41,724 nt of DNA from Geobacteraceae bacterium (lineage in GTDB: Bacteria > Desulfobacterota > Desulfuromonadia > Geobacterales > Pseudopelobacteraceae). The notes beneath the pieces were generated by a model that saw only the letters and a list, made by a program, of their open reading frames with translations, was not told the origin of the DNA and ran no database searches. The stretch is from assembly GCA_025355325.1 (NCBI GenBank), contig JANXZX010000235.1, positions 1-41,724 of the forward strand. Reading direction: 5' to 3'. This document shows, piece by piece, positions 7,237 through 18,142 of this stretch (its first letter is position 1; every line of letters starts with the position of its first letter). Both the position numbers and the translations under genes were made by a program.

Positions 7237-8400
7237 ATGTGTTTCTATCCTCAGGTTTTGCAGCCATTGAATCGTAAGTGCATACTTATCCTCCTCGTGC
7301 TGGCGATGACCGTTTTATCGTGGCCTGTGCGGAATGGGATACACGCAGCAGTACTGGATGAGACCATCCGGATTGCAATTGTAAAATCAGCTTCTGAAGT
7401 GACGGTGGCTGGTGAGGGTCTCCTTGTAACCAGTGAGACCGGGGAACCTCTTTCTATGACGTTTCCCGCTACAGTCAGGCTGACAAAGGGCGGGTTGCTG
7501 GTTGAAGGGAAAAAGTTCCGGCGACTTTTGTTTTCCGCTTCTTCTGCAGTGTATGTGAATAATAAGCCATATCGGGGACTCGCCGAGTTGTCTGTGGCAG
7601 ACAACGGGATTCAGGTGGTAAATCAGTTGCCGCTTGAAGAATATCTGGTCGGATTGATTAATTGCGAAATTTCGTCCTCATGGCCGATTGAGGCGGTAAA
7701 AGCTCAGGCAATTATCGCCAGGACGTATGCCTTAAACAGAAAAATGGCCCGTATGTCCGCTCCGTACCACATGGAGTCCTCGGTTATCGACCAGGTGTAT
7801 GACGGGTGCCTGATTGAAGACAGCAGAGCACGTCGCGCGGTACAAGAAACTGAAGGAAAGGTTTTGACATTCGGCGGCGGCATTATACAGGCATTTTACC
7901 ACTCCAGTTGCGGTGGGCGTACGGAGGCTTCCGCAAATGTATGGGGAACTTCGCTGCTGTATCTTAAAGGTGTTGAGTGCCAGTACTGCTTGACTTCCCC
8001 GGCTTCTACAGCGTGGGAATGCAAGCTTTCTCTCAAAGAGATTGAAGAGAGGTTACGGGCGGCCGGTCATAAAGTATCCGGTCTGAATGAAATAAAACCT
8101 GGGTCGCTTAATTCCAGGGGACGCTTGAAGCAGGTTGTTCTGCTTGCGTCAAATGGTGACATCGCGATCAGCGGAGAACAATTTCGAAAAGCGATCGGGT
8201 ATGGGGTCATCAAGAGTACCCGTTTTGTGATGAAGAACTTAAGGAATGAAATCAGCTTCTCCGGAAGCGGTAACGGACATGGTGTAGGACTGTGCCAGTG
8301 GGGCTCCAAACAGCGGGCACTTGACGGGTTTGACTGCGGAGAAATCCTTTCCTATTACTACCCGGGTACAGAATTAAAAATGTTCTCTGATATTCGTTGA
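7237..8400 (+). CDS. SpoIID/LytB-domain protein (probable peptidoglycan-acting lytic protein)
   Basis: The protein (about 387 residues) has an N-terminal hydrophobic export segment (ILILLVLAMTVLSW) and a SpoIID/LytB domain. Hallmarks are LPLEEYLVGLINCEISSSWPIEAVKAQAIIARTYAL, the YHSSCGGRTEASANVWG segment and the closing GNGHGVGLCQWG motif. In Bacillus SpoIID is a lytic transglycosylase acting on denuded glycan. This organism shows no sign of sporulation here, so a cell-wall remodelling role is likely. A TTG at 7219 in the same frame has no ribosome-binding site, and the ATG at 7237 follows GGTGG, so 7237 is preferred. The start is uncertain by several codons. queA follows 22 bases later. Confidence 0.85.
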   Translation: MCFYPQVLQPLNRKCILILLVLAMTVLSWPVRNGIHAAVLDETIRIAIVKSASEVTVAGEGLLVTSETGEPLSMTFPATVRLTKGGLLVEGKKFRRLLFSASSAVYVNNKPYRGLAELSVADNGIQVVNQLPLEEYLVGLINCEISSSWPIEAVKAQAIIARTYALNRKMARMSAPYHMESSVIDQVYDGCLIEDSRARRAVQETEGKVLTFGGGIIQAFYHSSCGGRTEASANVWGTSLLYLKGVECQYCLTSPASTAWECKLSLKEIEERLRAAGHKVSGLNEIKPGSLNSRGRLKQVVLLASNGDIAISGEQFRKAIGYGVIKSTRFVMKNLRNEISFSGSGNGHGVGLCQWGSKQRALDGFDCGEILSYYYPGTELKMFSDIR

Positions 8401-8422
8401 CCGCAGGATTGATAGGGACTGA

Positions 8423-10578
<2,156 letters not shown>

Positions 10579-10604
10579 ACTGAAGAAAAGGGAGGATACT
10601 ACAG

Positions 10605-10931
10605 ATGTTTGGATTGGCTTTTGCGATGGGTGGAGCTCCGGGAGGAGCGGCAGGTGGAGCCGGTGGTGGAATGGCTGCATTTCAACAGATAATACCGCTG
10701 GTATTCATGTTTGCAATATTCTATTTTTTACTTATTCGTCCGCAGCAGAAAAAGGCCAAAGAGCATAAAGCATTGCTGGAATCAATGAAAAAAGGAGACA
10801 ATGTCATAACCGCCGGTGGCGTTCATGGTAAAGTTTCCGCTGTAGATAATGATCTTGTGACACTTGAGGTTGCCAATAATGTGAACATCAAGATTACCAA
10901 GAGTTACATCGCTGCAATCAAGAAAGACTAA
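10605..10931 (+). CDS. yajC: Preprotein translocase subunit YajC
   Basis: The small inner-membrane protein has 108 residues and associates with SecDF. A Gly/Ala-rich N-terminal run (GGAPGGAAGGAGGG) precedes a single membrane segment (IIPLVFMFAIFYFLLIRP), the conserved QQKKAKEHK motif and the cytoplasmic MKKGDNVITAGGVHGKV domain. GGGAGG precedes the start. It lies between tgt and secD, the arrangement common to many proteobacteria, and is presumably co-transcribed. Confidence 0.95.
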   Translation: MFGLAFAMGGAPGGAAGGAGGGMAAFQQIIPLVFMFAIFYFLLIRPQQKKAKEHKALLESMKKGDNVITAGGVHGKVSAVDNDLVTLEVANNVNIKITKSYIAAIKKD

Positions 10932-10963
10932 GCTCATAATCTGTGGAAGGGAGAACAAGCCTT

Positions 10964-12556
10964 ATGCCAAAAGAAACTGGCTGGCGTATAAGCCTGATAG
11001 CCGTCTTTGTCGCACTATCATTTCTGTACCTGACTCCGACTCTTTCGAGTAAACTGCCATCATGGTGGGGGAGCCTTTTACCAAAGGACAAAATTCATCT
11101 CGGTCTTGACCTGCAGGGCGGCACCCATCTGGTGATGGAGGTTGACACCCAGAAGGCGGTCGAAGGTTCGCTGGATCTTGTCGCAACGGATCTCGAAGAT
11201 ACTTTGAACAGCAAACAGCTTCGCTTCAAACACATTGCCAGAAACGGTTCCGATAAAGTTTCTCTGGTGCTGTACGAGAAGGGAACCGCCGATGCAGTTC
11301 AAAAACTGATCAAGGATAAATATCCTTCCTATGAGCAGAGCCCTACGTTTGATGAAGGCGGCTTTGTTGCCATGACGTTGCGGGTTAACGAGAAGGACGC
11401 ACAGGATCGCAAGGATAAGGCTGTTCAGCAGGCTCTTGAAACGATCCGGAACAGGATTGACCAATTTGGTGTTTCTGAGCCGACTATCCAGCGTGAAGGC
11501 ATCAACCACATTGTTGTCCAGCTGCCCGGTATTAAAGATCCGCAGCGGGCGATAGATCTTATCGGGCGTACTGCCCGGCTGGATTTTAAAATGGTGCGGG
11601 AAGACATCTCGCCGACATCCGGAAATATTCCCGAAGATGCTGAGCTGCTCAAGGAGAAAAGTGTCGATTCCAAAACTGGCGCCGTCACGGAGATTCCTAT
11701 CGTAGTCCAGAAAAAATCCATGATTACCGGTGATTTGCTTACTGATGCCCAGGTCAGAATTGATTCTCAATTCAACCAGCCCTATGTCGGCATTGAATTC
11801 AATTCTCTGGGCGCCAAGTTGTTTGATCAGGTCACTGCTGCAAATGTCGGCAAACGATTTGCCATCGTACTTGATAATAATATTCACTCGGCGCCGGTCA
11901 TCCGGGAGCGGATTTCCGGCGGCAGCGCCCAGATTTCCGGGAACTTCACCGAGAAAACCGCTGCTGACCTTGCCATCGTACTTCGTGCCGGTGCATTGCC
12001 GGCGCCGGTCAAGATTATCCAGAACGTGACCGTCGGCCCCTCTTTAGGGCAGGATTCAATCAATAAAGGGCTGTATGCCGGTTTGATCGGGGTATTACTG
12101 GTCGTCGTCTTCATGGCAGTGTATTACAAACTGTCGGGTATGATCGCCAATCTGGGAATGGTTCTGAACATATTATTCCTGATGGGATCGTTGGCGGCAC
12201 TGGGCGCCACCCTGACGCTGCCCGGTATCGCGGCTATCGTTTTGCTGGTCGGTATGTCGGTGGACTCGAACGTCATTATCTTTGAGCGTATTCGCGAAGA
12301 ACTCAAGCTGGGCAAGTCCCCGAAATCTGCTCTGGATGCCGGTTACGACAAGGCTTTCCTGACGATCATGGACTCCCATATTACAACCCTGATTACGGCT
12401 GCAGTTCTGTTTCAGTTCGGCACCGGTCCGGTAAAAGGTTTTGCCGTTTCCTTGAGTCTGGGGGTTATCATCAATTTGTTTACCTCGCTGATCGGAACCA
12501 AGGTTACCTTTGACCTGTTCCTGCATAAAGGCACTGTTAAAAAAATGAGCATATAG
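10964..12556 (+). CDS. secD: Protein translocase subunit SecD
   Basis: SecD, with SecF, uses the proton gradient to pull preproteins through SecYEG on the periplasmic side. The 530-residue protein has an N-terminal membrane segment, the D1 motif GLDLQGGTHLVMEVD, the large periplasmic P1 region and five C-terminal membrane segments. The conserved SVDSNVIIFERIREEL lies in the RND-like core. The ATG at 10964 is preferred over the GTG at 10943, because AAGGGAG lies at suitable distance before the ATG and homology starts at MPKETGW. The gene is followed by secF after 15 bases. Confidence 0.96.
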   Translation: MPKETGWRISLIAVFVALSFLYLTPTLSSKLPSWWGSLLPKDKIHLGLDLQGGTHLVMEVDTQKAVEGSLDLVATDLEDTLNSKQLRFKHIARNGSDKVSLVLYEKGTADAVQKLIKDKYPSYEQSPTFDEGGFVAMTLRVNEKDAQDRKDKAVQQALETIRNRIDQFGVSEPTIQREGINHIVVQLPGIKDPQRAIDLIGRTARLDFKMVREDISPTSGNIPEDAELLKEKSVDSKTGAVTEIPIVVQKKSMITGDLLTDAQVRIDSQFNQPYVGIEFNSLGAKLFDQVTAANVGKRFAIVLDNNIHSAPVIRERISGGSAQISGNFTEKTAADLAIVLRAGALPAPVKIIQNVTVGPSLGQDSINKGLYAGLIGVLLVVVFMAVYYKLSGMIANLGMVLNILFLMGSLAALGATLTLPGIAAIVLLVGMSVDSNVIIFERIREELKLGKSPKSALDAGYDKAFLTIMDSHITTLITAAVLFQFGTGPVKGFAVSLSLGVIINLFTSLIGTKVTFDLFLHKGTVKKMSI

Positions 12557-12571
12557 GGGGTAATACCGTTC

Positions 12572-13483
12572 ATGGAACTTCTTGGAAAAACAAGAATAGA
12601 TTTTATCGGAAAGCGTAATATTTCATTTATCATATCTGCGATTATTTCGATTATCGGTATCATTGGAGTAATTCAGGTTGGTCGTGGTGCTGCCAACATG
12701 GGCATCGATTTTTCAGGTGGCACCTCCATGCAACTGAAGTTCAGCAAGCCGATCTCCATTGCAGACGCCAGAACGGCACTGCATAAAAACGGAATTGCCA
12801 AAGCTGATCTTCAGGAAATCAAGGACGGCAATAAACTGCTGGTCAAGATGGCCGGAGCCGCAGTCGGCAAGCCGTCCGAAATGGTGCAGACCGCCTTCAA
12901 AAAAGAATTTGCAGATAACGCATTTACCGTGGAAAGTTCAACGGAAATCGGGCCTTCAATTGGTGATAAACTGCGCAAGGATACCATGGTTGCTGCGTTT
13001 CTCTCATTGCTCGGGATTATCATGTATATCGCCTGGCGCTTTGACTTCAAATTCGGGGTAGGGGCTACTCTTGCCACCATGCACGACTGTCTTGCCATGT
13101 TTGCGGTTTTTTACCTGATGAATAAAGAGATAAACCTGCTGTTTATTACCGCCGTACTGACGATTGCCGGTTATTCACTGACAGACACCGTTGTTGTATT
13201 TGACCGTATTCGCGAAAATCTGCATAAAAATTTAAAAGGTTCGATGAAAACTATTTTCAACGACAGCATCAATGAAGTCCTTTCCCGTACTATTGTGACT
13301 TCGCTGACGGTTTTTCTTGCTGCAGTTTCTCTCTTCCTGTTTGGAGGGGAGGTAATTCATGACTTTTCGTTGGCCCTTTTGGTTGGCGTGATTGTAGGTA
13401 CCTATTCATCGGTTTTTGTTGCGAGCCCGATTGTGGTAATTCTTGAAGATCGTGCCCTGGCAAAAGAAACTAAAACCGCTTAA
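12572..13483 (+). CDS. secF: Protein translocase subunit SecF
   Basis: The 303-residue partner of SecD. It has an N-terminal membrane segment after FIGKRNISF, the periplasmic GIDFSGGTSMQL motif, and five further membrane helices including TDTVVVFDRIRENLHK and an SRTIVTSLTVFLAAVSLFLFGG helix. The length is normal and the start is preceded by GGGGG at usable spacing. Its placement directly after secD shows they are made together for the SecDF-YajC complex. Confidence 0.96.
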   Translation: MELLGKTRIDFIGKRNISFIISAIISIIGIIGVIQVGRGAANMGIDFSGGTSMQLKFSKPISIADARTALHKNGIAKADLQEIKDGNKLLVKMAGAAVGKPSEMVQTAFKKEFADNAFTVESSTEIGPSIGDKLRKDTMVAAFLSLLGIIMYIAWRFDFKFGVGATLATMHDCLAMFAVFYLMNKEINLLFITAVLTIAGYSLTDTVVVFDRIRENLHKNLKGSMKTIFNDSINEVLSRTIVTSLTVFLAAVSLFLFGGEVIHDFSLALLVGVIVGTYSSVFVASPIVVILEDRALAKETKTA

Positions 13484-13516
13484 GCGTAGTAATTTATTTA
13501 AACGGAGAGGTGTCCT

Positions 13517-14092
13517 GTGAATAAAGATTCCATTTTGATAGCCGTAGTTGCCCTCGTTGTCGGATTATTGGGGGGGTATCTGGTTTTCAGTATCAGTAAT
13601 GCCGGTAAAGCTCAACAGCAGACTTCTTCCATACCGGCCGGTGCCGGATCGCCGGTCGATTATACGCAGCGTATTGCCCAGGCTGAGAAGATCGTAGCGC
13701 AGGATCCGAAAAATGTTAATGCCTGGATATCGTTGGGTAATGATTTTTTTGATACGGAGCAGACCCAAAAGGCGATAAATGCGTATGGCAAAGCGCTGGA
13801 GCTTCAACCAAACAACGCGAATGTTCTGACTGACCAGGGAGTTATGTATCGGAAGATCGGCTGGTATGACAAAGCGCTTATAAATTTTGAAAGAGCCAAT
13901 ATAGTCGAACCTAATCATCTGCAAAGCTTATATAACGCCGGAATTGTGTATAGTGTTGATATGAAACAGCCGGAAAAAGCAATCCCATATTGGGAGAGGT
14001 TCCTGAAGATTGATTCAAACAGCCCGACCGCCATTCAGATTAAAACTCTGATGGAACAGTCGCGTAAAGGCACGGCGCCGAAGATGAAATAA
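13517..14092 (+). CDS. Membrane-anchored tetratricopeptide-repeat protein
   Basis: The 191-residue protein begins with an uncleaved-looking membrane anchor (ILIAVVALVVGLLGGYLVF), then a short Gln/Ser/Pro linker. About three TPR units follow from residue 60 (NAWISLGNDFFDTEQTQKAI, NVLTDQGVMYRKIGWYDKAL, HLQSLYNAGIVYSVDMKQPEKAI). Such proteins act as periplasmic scaffolds, and no partner is visible. The GTG start is preceded by GGAGAGG. It is the last gene before a strong terminator, so it probably belongs to the secDF transcript. A role near the Sec machinery is only suggested by position. Confidence 0.82.
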   Translation: MNKDSILIAVVALVVGLLGGYLVFSISNAGKAQQQTSSIPAGAGSPVDYTQRIAQAEKIVAQDPKNVNAWISLGNDFFDTEQTQKAINAYGKALELQPNNANVLTDQGVMYRKIGWYDKALINFERANIVEPNHLQSLYNAGIVYSVDMKQPEKAIPYWERFLKIDSNSPTAIQIKTLMEQSRKGTAPKMK

Positions 14093-14100
14093 CAGAAACG

Positions 14101-14128
14101 ATCCCCCGCCAGTCGGGGGATTTTTTTT
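14101..14128 (+). terminator. Strong intrinsic terminator after the TPR gene
   Basis: ATCCCCCG (14101-14108) pairs with CGGGGGAT (14114-14121) around a five-base loop and is followed by eight T residues. It ends the yajC-secDF-TPR transcript. Only 29 bases separate it from the recJ start, leaving no clear room for a separate recJ promoter. Confidence 0.92.
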
Positions 14129-14157
14129 ATCCAAAGTTGTTCGGAGATTTATTCGTA

Positions 14158-15870
14158 ATGCAGAAAAAATGGCTTATCAAAACGATTGCCGATACCGGAG
14201 TCGAAGAGATTTCTCAGTCTCTCGGGGTGAGTACCGTAGTGGCCCGAATCCTGATGGGCAGAGGGGTACTCACCATTGAGGACGGAAAGAAATTTCTCAC
14301 GCCGACTCTTTCGACCATGCTTGATCCTTTTCTGTTGAAAGGAATTCTTGCTGCGGTGGAGCGGGTTCTGCGTGCTCGAAAAGAGGGTGAAACCGTATGT
14401 GTCTACGGCGATTATGATGTCGATGGCATAACCGGCACAGCGCTGCTGGTGTCGTTCCTGCGTCAGGTGGGTCTGGTTTGTAAGTATTTTATTCCGAATC
14501 GTTTTGATGACGGTTATGGTCTTAACGAAGAGGCGCTTCAGCATATTATCGACGCGGGTTCATCGCTGATAATCTCTGTAGATTGCGGCATAGTTTCGCT
14601 GAAAGAAGCTGCTTTTTGCCAACGTGCCGGTGTCGATTTGATAATACTGGATCACCATACGCCGGGAGAACATCTTCCCGAAGCCGCTGCGGTGGTAAAT
14701 CCTCTTCAACCGGGCTGTGCGTATCCGTTTAAAATGCTGGCGGGGGTCGGTGTTGCTTATAATCTGCTGGTTGCGATGCGTAAACGCTTGCGGGAGGAGG
14801 GGGTGTTTGAAGCGGGACAGGAGCCTGATCTTCGGGATTGGCTTGATCTGGTTGCTCTCGGAACGATAGCCGACGTTGTGCCGTTAATTGATCAAAACCG
14901 CTTGTATGCGTTCTATGGATTGCAAAAACTGGAAAAATCCGGCAGGCCTGGTATTACCGCTCTCAAAAAGGTTGCTGGAATAGTGGAAGCTGTTACCTGT
15001 GGGCAGGTTGGCTTTCGCCTGGCGCCTAGGTTGAATGCTGCCGGTCGCATGGAAAGTGCGGTGCCGGGTGTGGAATTGTTGCTCAGTGCGAATAGTGATG
15101 AATGCACTGTAATAGCAGATGAACTTGATACGGCCAACGCCGAGAGACAAGTGGTTGAGCGGAGCATACTTGAACAGGCTGTCGCTACGGTTGATTCAAG
15201 TGGCGTTTACCCGTCCTGCAAAAGTATTGTGCTAGCCTCTCGCGAGTGGCACCAGGGAGTTATCGGGATTGTTGCTTCCCGGCTTGTTGAGCGCTATCAT
15301 CGTCCGACTATTCTTATAGCTATTGATGAACAGGGCAACGCAAAAGGCTCCGGACGCAGTATTCCCGGCTTTCACCTGCTGGAGGCGCTTAACGGATGCT
15401 CAGAATACCTTGAGCGTTTTGGCGGACACCGGTATGCTGCCGGTGTCGGTTTGAAGGAGGGAAATGTGGATTCTTTCGCAGCGTCCTTCGAAGCTGCCGC
15501 CGCTCTCATGCTTGGAGACTCGGAACTAGTGCCGACCCTTGATATTGATAGTGACGTTAGCTCGGCTGAGGTTCATACTGCGCTGGTTCAAGAATTGAAA
15601 CGTCTGGAGCCGTTTGGCACCGGCAATCCGGAACCGACACTGATGCTGCGCGGTGTAACGGTTGTGGAGCGCAGGATTGTGGGAGATGGACATCTCAAGC
15701 TGCGGGTGTCATCTGAAGGGCAGACCTTCAGTGCTATTGCGTTCCGGCAGGCAGAATGTCCGACGGATGGTCTGCTGGACATAGCTTTTTTCCCGGAACT
15801 GAACGTCTGGAACAACTCGACAACATTGCAATTACGGATAAAAGCGATCAGAAAGGCGGCGGAGCAATAA
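14158..15870 (+). CDS. recJ: Single-stranded-DNA-specific 5'-3' exonuclease RecJ
   Basis: RecJ degrades single-stranded DNA 5' to 3' in recombination and mismatch or base-excision repair. The 570-residue protein has the DHH phosphoesterase motifs: DYDVDG at 85-90, VDCG at 141-144 and DHH at 165-167. The DHHA1-type GGHRYAAGVGL follows, with a C-terminal OB-like domain containing LEPFGTGNPEPTL. The frame opens at a TTG at 14137, but the ATG at 14158 has CGGAGA upstream and matches the family N-terminus. The next gene overlaps its stop by one base (TAATG). Confidence 0.95.
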   Translation: MQKKWLIKTIADTGVEEISQSLGVSTVVARILMGRGVLTIEDGKKFLTPTLSTMLDPFLLKGILAAVERVLRARKEGETVCVYGDYDVDGITGTALLVSFLRQVGLVCKYFIPNRFDDGYGLNEEALQHIIDAGSSLIISVDCGIVSLKEAAFCQRAGVDLIILDHHTPGEHLPEAAAVVNPLQPGCAYPFKMLAGVGVAYNLLVAMRKRLREEGVFEAGQEPDLRDWLDLVALGTIADVVPLIDQNRLYAFYGLQKLEKSGRPGITALKKVAGIVEAVTCGQVGFRLAPRLNAAGRMESAVPGVELLLSANSDECTVIADELDTANAERQVVERSILEQAVATVDSSGVYPSCKSIVLASREWHQGVIGIVASRLVERYHRPTILIAIDEQGNAKGSGRSIPGFHLLEALNGCSEYLERFGGHRYAAGVGLKEGNVDSFAASFEAAAALMLGDSELVPTLDIDSDVSSAEVHTALVQELKRLEPFGTGNPEPTLMLRGVTVVERRIVGDGHLKLRVSSEGQTFSAIAFRQAECPTDGLLDIAFFPELNVWNNSTTLQLRIKAIRKAAEQ

Positions 15871-16769
15871 TGCAACGAACTGAACGTTTTGACAGCGCTG
15901 ACCGGATCATAAAGATAGGTTTCTGGGTCAATGCAGTGCTGATGGTTTTGAAACTGTCCGCCGGATATTGGGGACGTTCTGACGCTGTTTTTGCTGACGG
16001 TATCGAGAGTGCGTGCGATTTTATCGCAATATTTGCGACCATGATGGCGCTCAAGCTGGGTCGCCAGCCTTTTGATGCCAATCACCCATATGGCCACGGT
16101 CGAGCCGAGAGTCTGGCGGCGCTTCTGGTCGCCCTGGTGATTGGAGCTACCGGCGGATGGATTTTGTATGAGTCGGTTATTACCGTTATTGCAGGAGAAT
16201 TTAAATCACCCGGCTGGATTGCAGTTGCTGCCGCTGCCGTTACGATAATAATCAAAGAGTGGCTGTACCGATTTTCGACACGTACCGGCAAAAAGCTGGA
16301 AAGTCCGGCACTGCTGGCAATTGCCAAAGATCACCGGAAAGATGCGATTACCTCTGTTTCAACACTGGTTGGTGTTATCGGTGCCTTCTTCGGTTTGGGA
16401 ATTATGGACCCGCTGGCTGCCGGTTTAACCTCATTTTTTATTCTGCATGTCGGCTATCAGACGTTTCGTGAGGCTGCGCATGATTTGATGGACGGTACCG
16501 CACCCGCTGATTTTATCGATGCACTTCAGGCGCTTGCCGAAAGCGTTGAGCATGTCGAGCATGTACATGAAATGCGCGCCCGCCGTTCCGGTCAATACAT
16601 GATTGTTGATCTAAAACTCGAAATGGATCCGCATATGACGGTCAAACAGTCGCATGATGTTGCCACCTGCGTGAAAAAACTGATCTTCGACCGCTATCCC
16701 GGTGTTGGAGATGTCATGATTCACGTTAATCCGCATGATGAGGAACATGAGGACTTGATCAGACTGTAA
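15870..16769 (+). CDS. Cation diffusion facilitator (CDF) family metal-ion/proton antiporter
   Basis: The 299-residue protein has six predicted membrane helices and the cytoplasmic C-terminal CDF domain (residues ~205-299). The membrane metal site is made of Glu46 and Asp50 in helix 2 (ADGIESACD) and Asp154 and Asp158 in helix 5 (KDHRKDA). NHPYGHGRAE lies between helices 2 and 3. Asp-x3-Asp in helix 5, rather than His-x3-Asp, is associated with iron- or manganese-type CDFs in the literature, so Mn/Fe export is a reasonable guess, but zinc cannot be excluded. Its ATG overlaps the recJ stop, so the two are translated from one message. Confidence 0.88.
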   Translation: MQRTERFDSADRIIKIGFWVNAVLMVLKLSAGYWGRSDAVFADGIESACDFIAIFATMMALKLGRQPFDANHPYGHGRAESLAALLVALVIGATGGWILYESVITVIAGEFKSPGWIAVAAAAVTIIIKEWLYRFSTRTGKKLESPALLAIAKDHRKDAITSVSTLVGVIGAFFGLGIMDPLAAGLTSFFILHVGYQTFREAAHDLMDGTAPADFIDALQALAESVEHVEHVHEMRARRSGQYMIVDLKLEMDPHMTVKQSHDVATCVKKLIFDRYPGVGDVMIHVNPHDEEHEDLIRL

Positions 16770-16855
16770 ATCAGAAAGTCAATTGAACGTGGAAAAGGCG
16801 GATTGAACGGATATTACGTATACATCCTGTAATTCTGAAAAATCTGTTTTTGTCA

Positions 16856-18142
16856 TTAATGTATGATCTCGCCAAGGCAGCCGTCCACAGCATATTCTGT
16901 TATTATCACTGACACTTCATTATTCAGTAACGATTTTTCTCCGGAAAACGAAGCATTGATGTAATTACGCGACAGCCCTTTGCAGCATCCGGTCCTGGCA
17001 TCATGGCCTTGAACCAGTACCTCAAGTTTCCTGCCGATAAATCGAGCCAGAAAATCCATCTTCTTCAATTTGGCAATGCTTCGCAAGCGTGCAGCCCGCT
17101 CGGTAACGATATGAGCCGGGAGATGTCCAGGCATACCTGCCGCTCTCGTTCCGGGGCGACGGGAATAGGGAAATACGTGCAGATCGGAGAACGGCAGCTC
17201 TTCGAGAAGGCGGACGGTTTCGCTGAATTCCTCCTCAGTTTCTCCCGGGAAACCGGCAATGACGTCGGCGCCGACAAAAGCGTCCGGAACTGTCGAAGAA
17301 ATCCGGGCCAGCAGAGCTCTGAAATCAGCCGATGTGTACGGTCTCCCCATGCGCTGCAGCACAGAATCGCTGCCACTTTGCAGCGGGAGATGCAGGTGCG
17401 GGCAGATGATCTGTGACCCGGCCATCAGGTTCAGGAGTTCGTCACTGACTTCATTCGGTTCAACCGAGCCGATGCGCAGGCGGGGCACAATTGACTCTGT
17501 ATCTATCTGTCTGACCAAATTTGTGAGTGAAGTTGGTGTTGAAAGGTCAAGGCCATAGGCACCGAGGTGGATACCGGTAAGCACAACCTCTTTAAAACCA
17601 TTGGCGGCAAGATCCCTCATGCCGTGCAGGACGTCATCCGGTGAAACACTGCGGCTGCGGCCACGGGCGTAAGGGACGATGCAGTATGAACAGAATGAGT
17701 TGCAGCCATTCTGAATCTGGAGAAATGCTCGGGTATGCTCGGCAAAACTGGTAAGTTTGAGCGGATCACCCTGCTTGATAGCGCTCATGTCGGACACGGA
17801 ATGTTCGGAGGTTTCCAGCAGCTTTGCTATGAACTGTTTTTCCTGATTGCCGAGTACACTGTCAAGCTCGGGCATCTTTTCCAGTTCACCGGGCGCCACC
17901 TGGGCATAGCAGCCGGTGGCGACAATGCGGGAGGCCGGATTGAGGCGGCGGGCGCGGCGGATCAGGCGGCGGGTTTCCGCATCGGTTCGGGCGGTGACGG
18001 TGCAGGAGTTGATAATGTAAATATCAGATGGTTCGCTGAAGGGAACGATACGGTATCCGGCATCCTGTAACTGTTCAACCATGGCTGCCGATTCGAATTG
18101 ATTTGTTTTGCACCCCAGTGTGCTGATTGCTACCCGTTTCAT
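16856..18142 (-). CDS. mtaB: tRNA (N6-threonylcarbamoyladenosine37-C2) methylthiotransferase MtaB
   Basis: This radical-SAM methylthiotransferase converts t6A37 to ms2t6A in ANN-decoding tRNAs. The 428-residue protein has the N-terminal UPF0004 domain with iron-sulfur ligands Cys11 (TLGCKTNQFE), Cys47 and Cys78, and the radical-SAM triad Cys147, Cys151 and Cys154 in NGCNSFCSYC. A C-terminal TRAM-like segment follows. TLGCKTNQ and NSFCSYC fit MtaB better than MiaB or RimO. The frame runs further upstream, but the ATG at 18142 overlaps the MATE gene stop (ATGA) and starts the conserved region, so it is chosen. Confidence 0.92.
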   Translation of the reverse strand: MKRVAISTLGCKTNQFESAAMVEQLQDAGYRIVPFSEPSDIYIINSCTVTARTDAETRRLIRRARRLNPASRIVATGCYAQVAPGELEKMPELDSVLGNQEKQFIAKLLETSEHSVSDMSAIKQGDPLKLTSFAEHTRAFLQIQNGCNSFCSYCIVPYARGRSRSVSPDDVLHGMRDLAANGFKEVVLTGIHLGAYGLDLSTPTSLTNLVRQIDTESIVPRLRIGSVEPNEVSDELLNLMAGSQIICPHLHLPLQSGSDSVLQRMGRPYTSADFRALLARISSTVPDAFVGADVIAGFPGETEEEFSETVRLLEELPFSDLHVFPYSRRPGTRAAGMPGHLPAHIVTERAARLRSIAKLKKMDFLARFIGRKLEVLVQGHDARTGCCKGLSRNYINASFSGEKSLLNNEVSVIITEYAVDGCLGEIIH

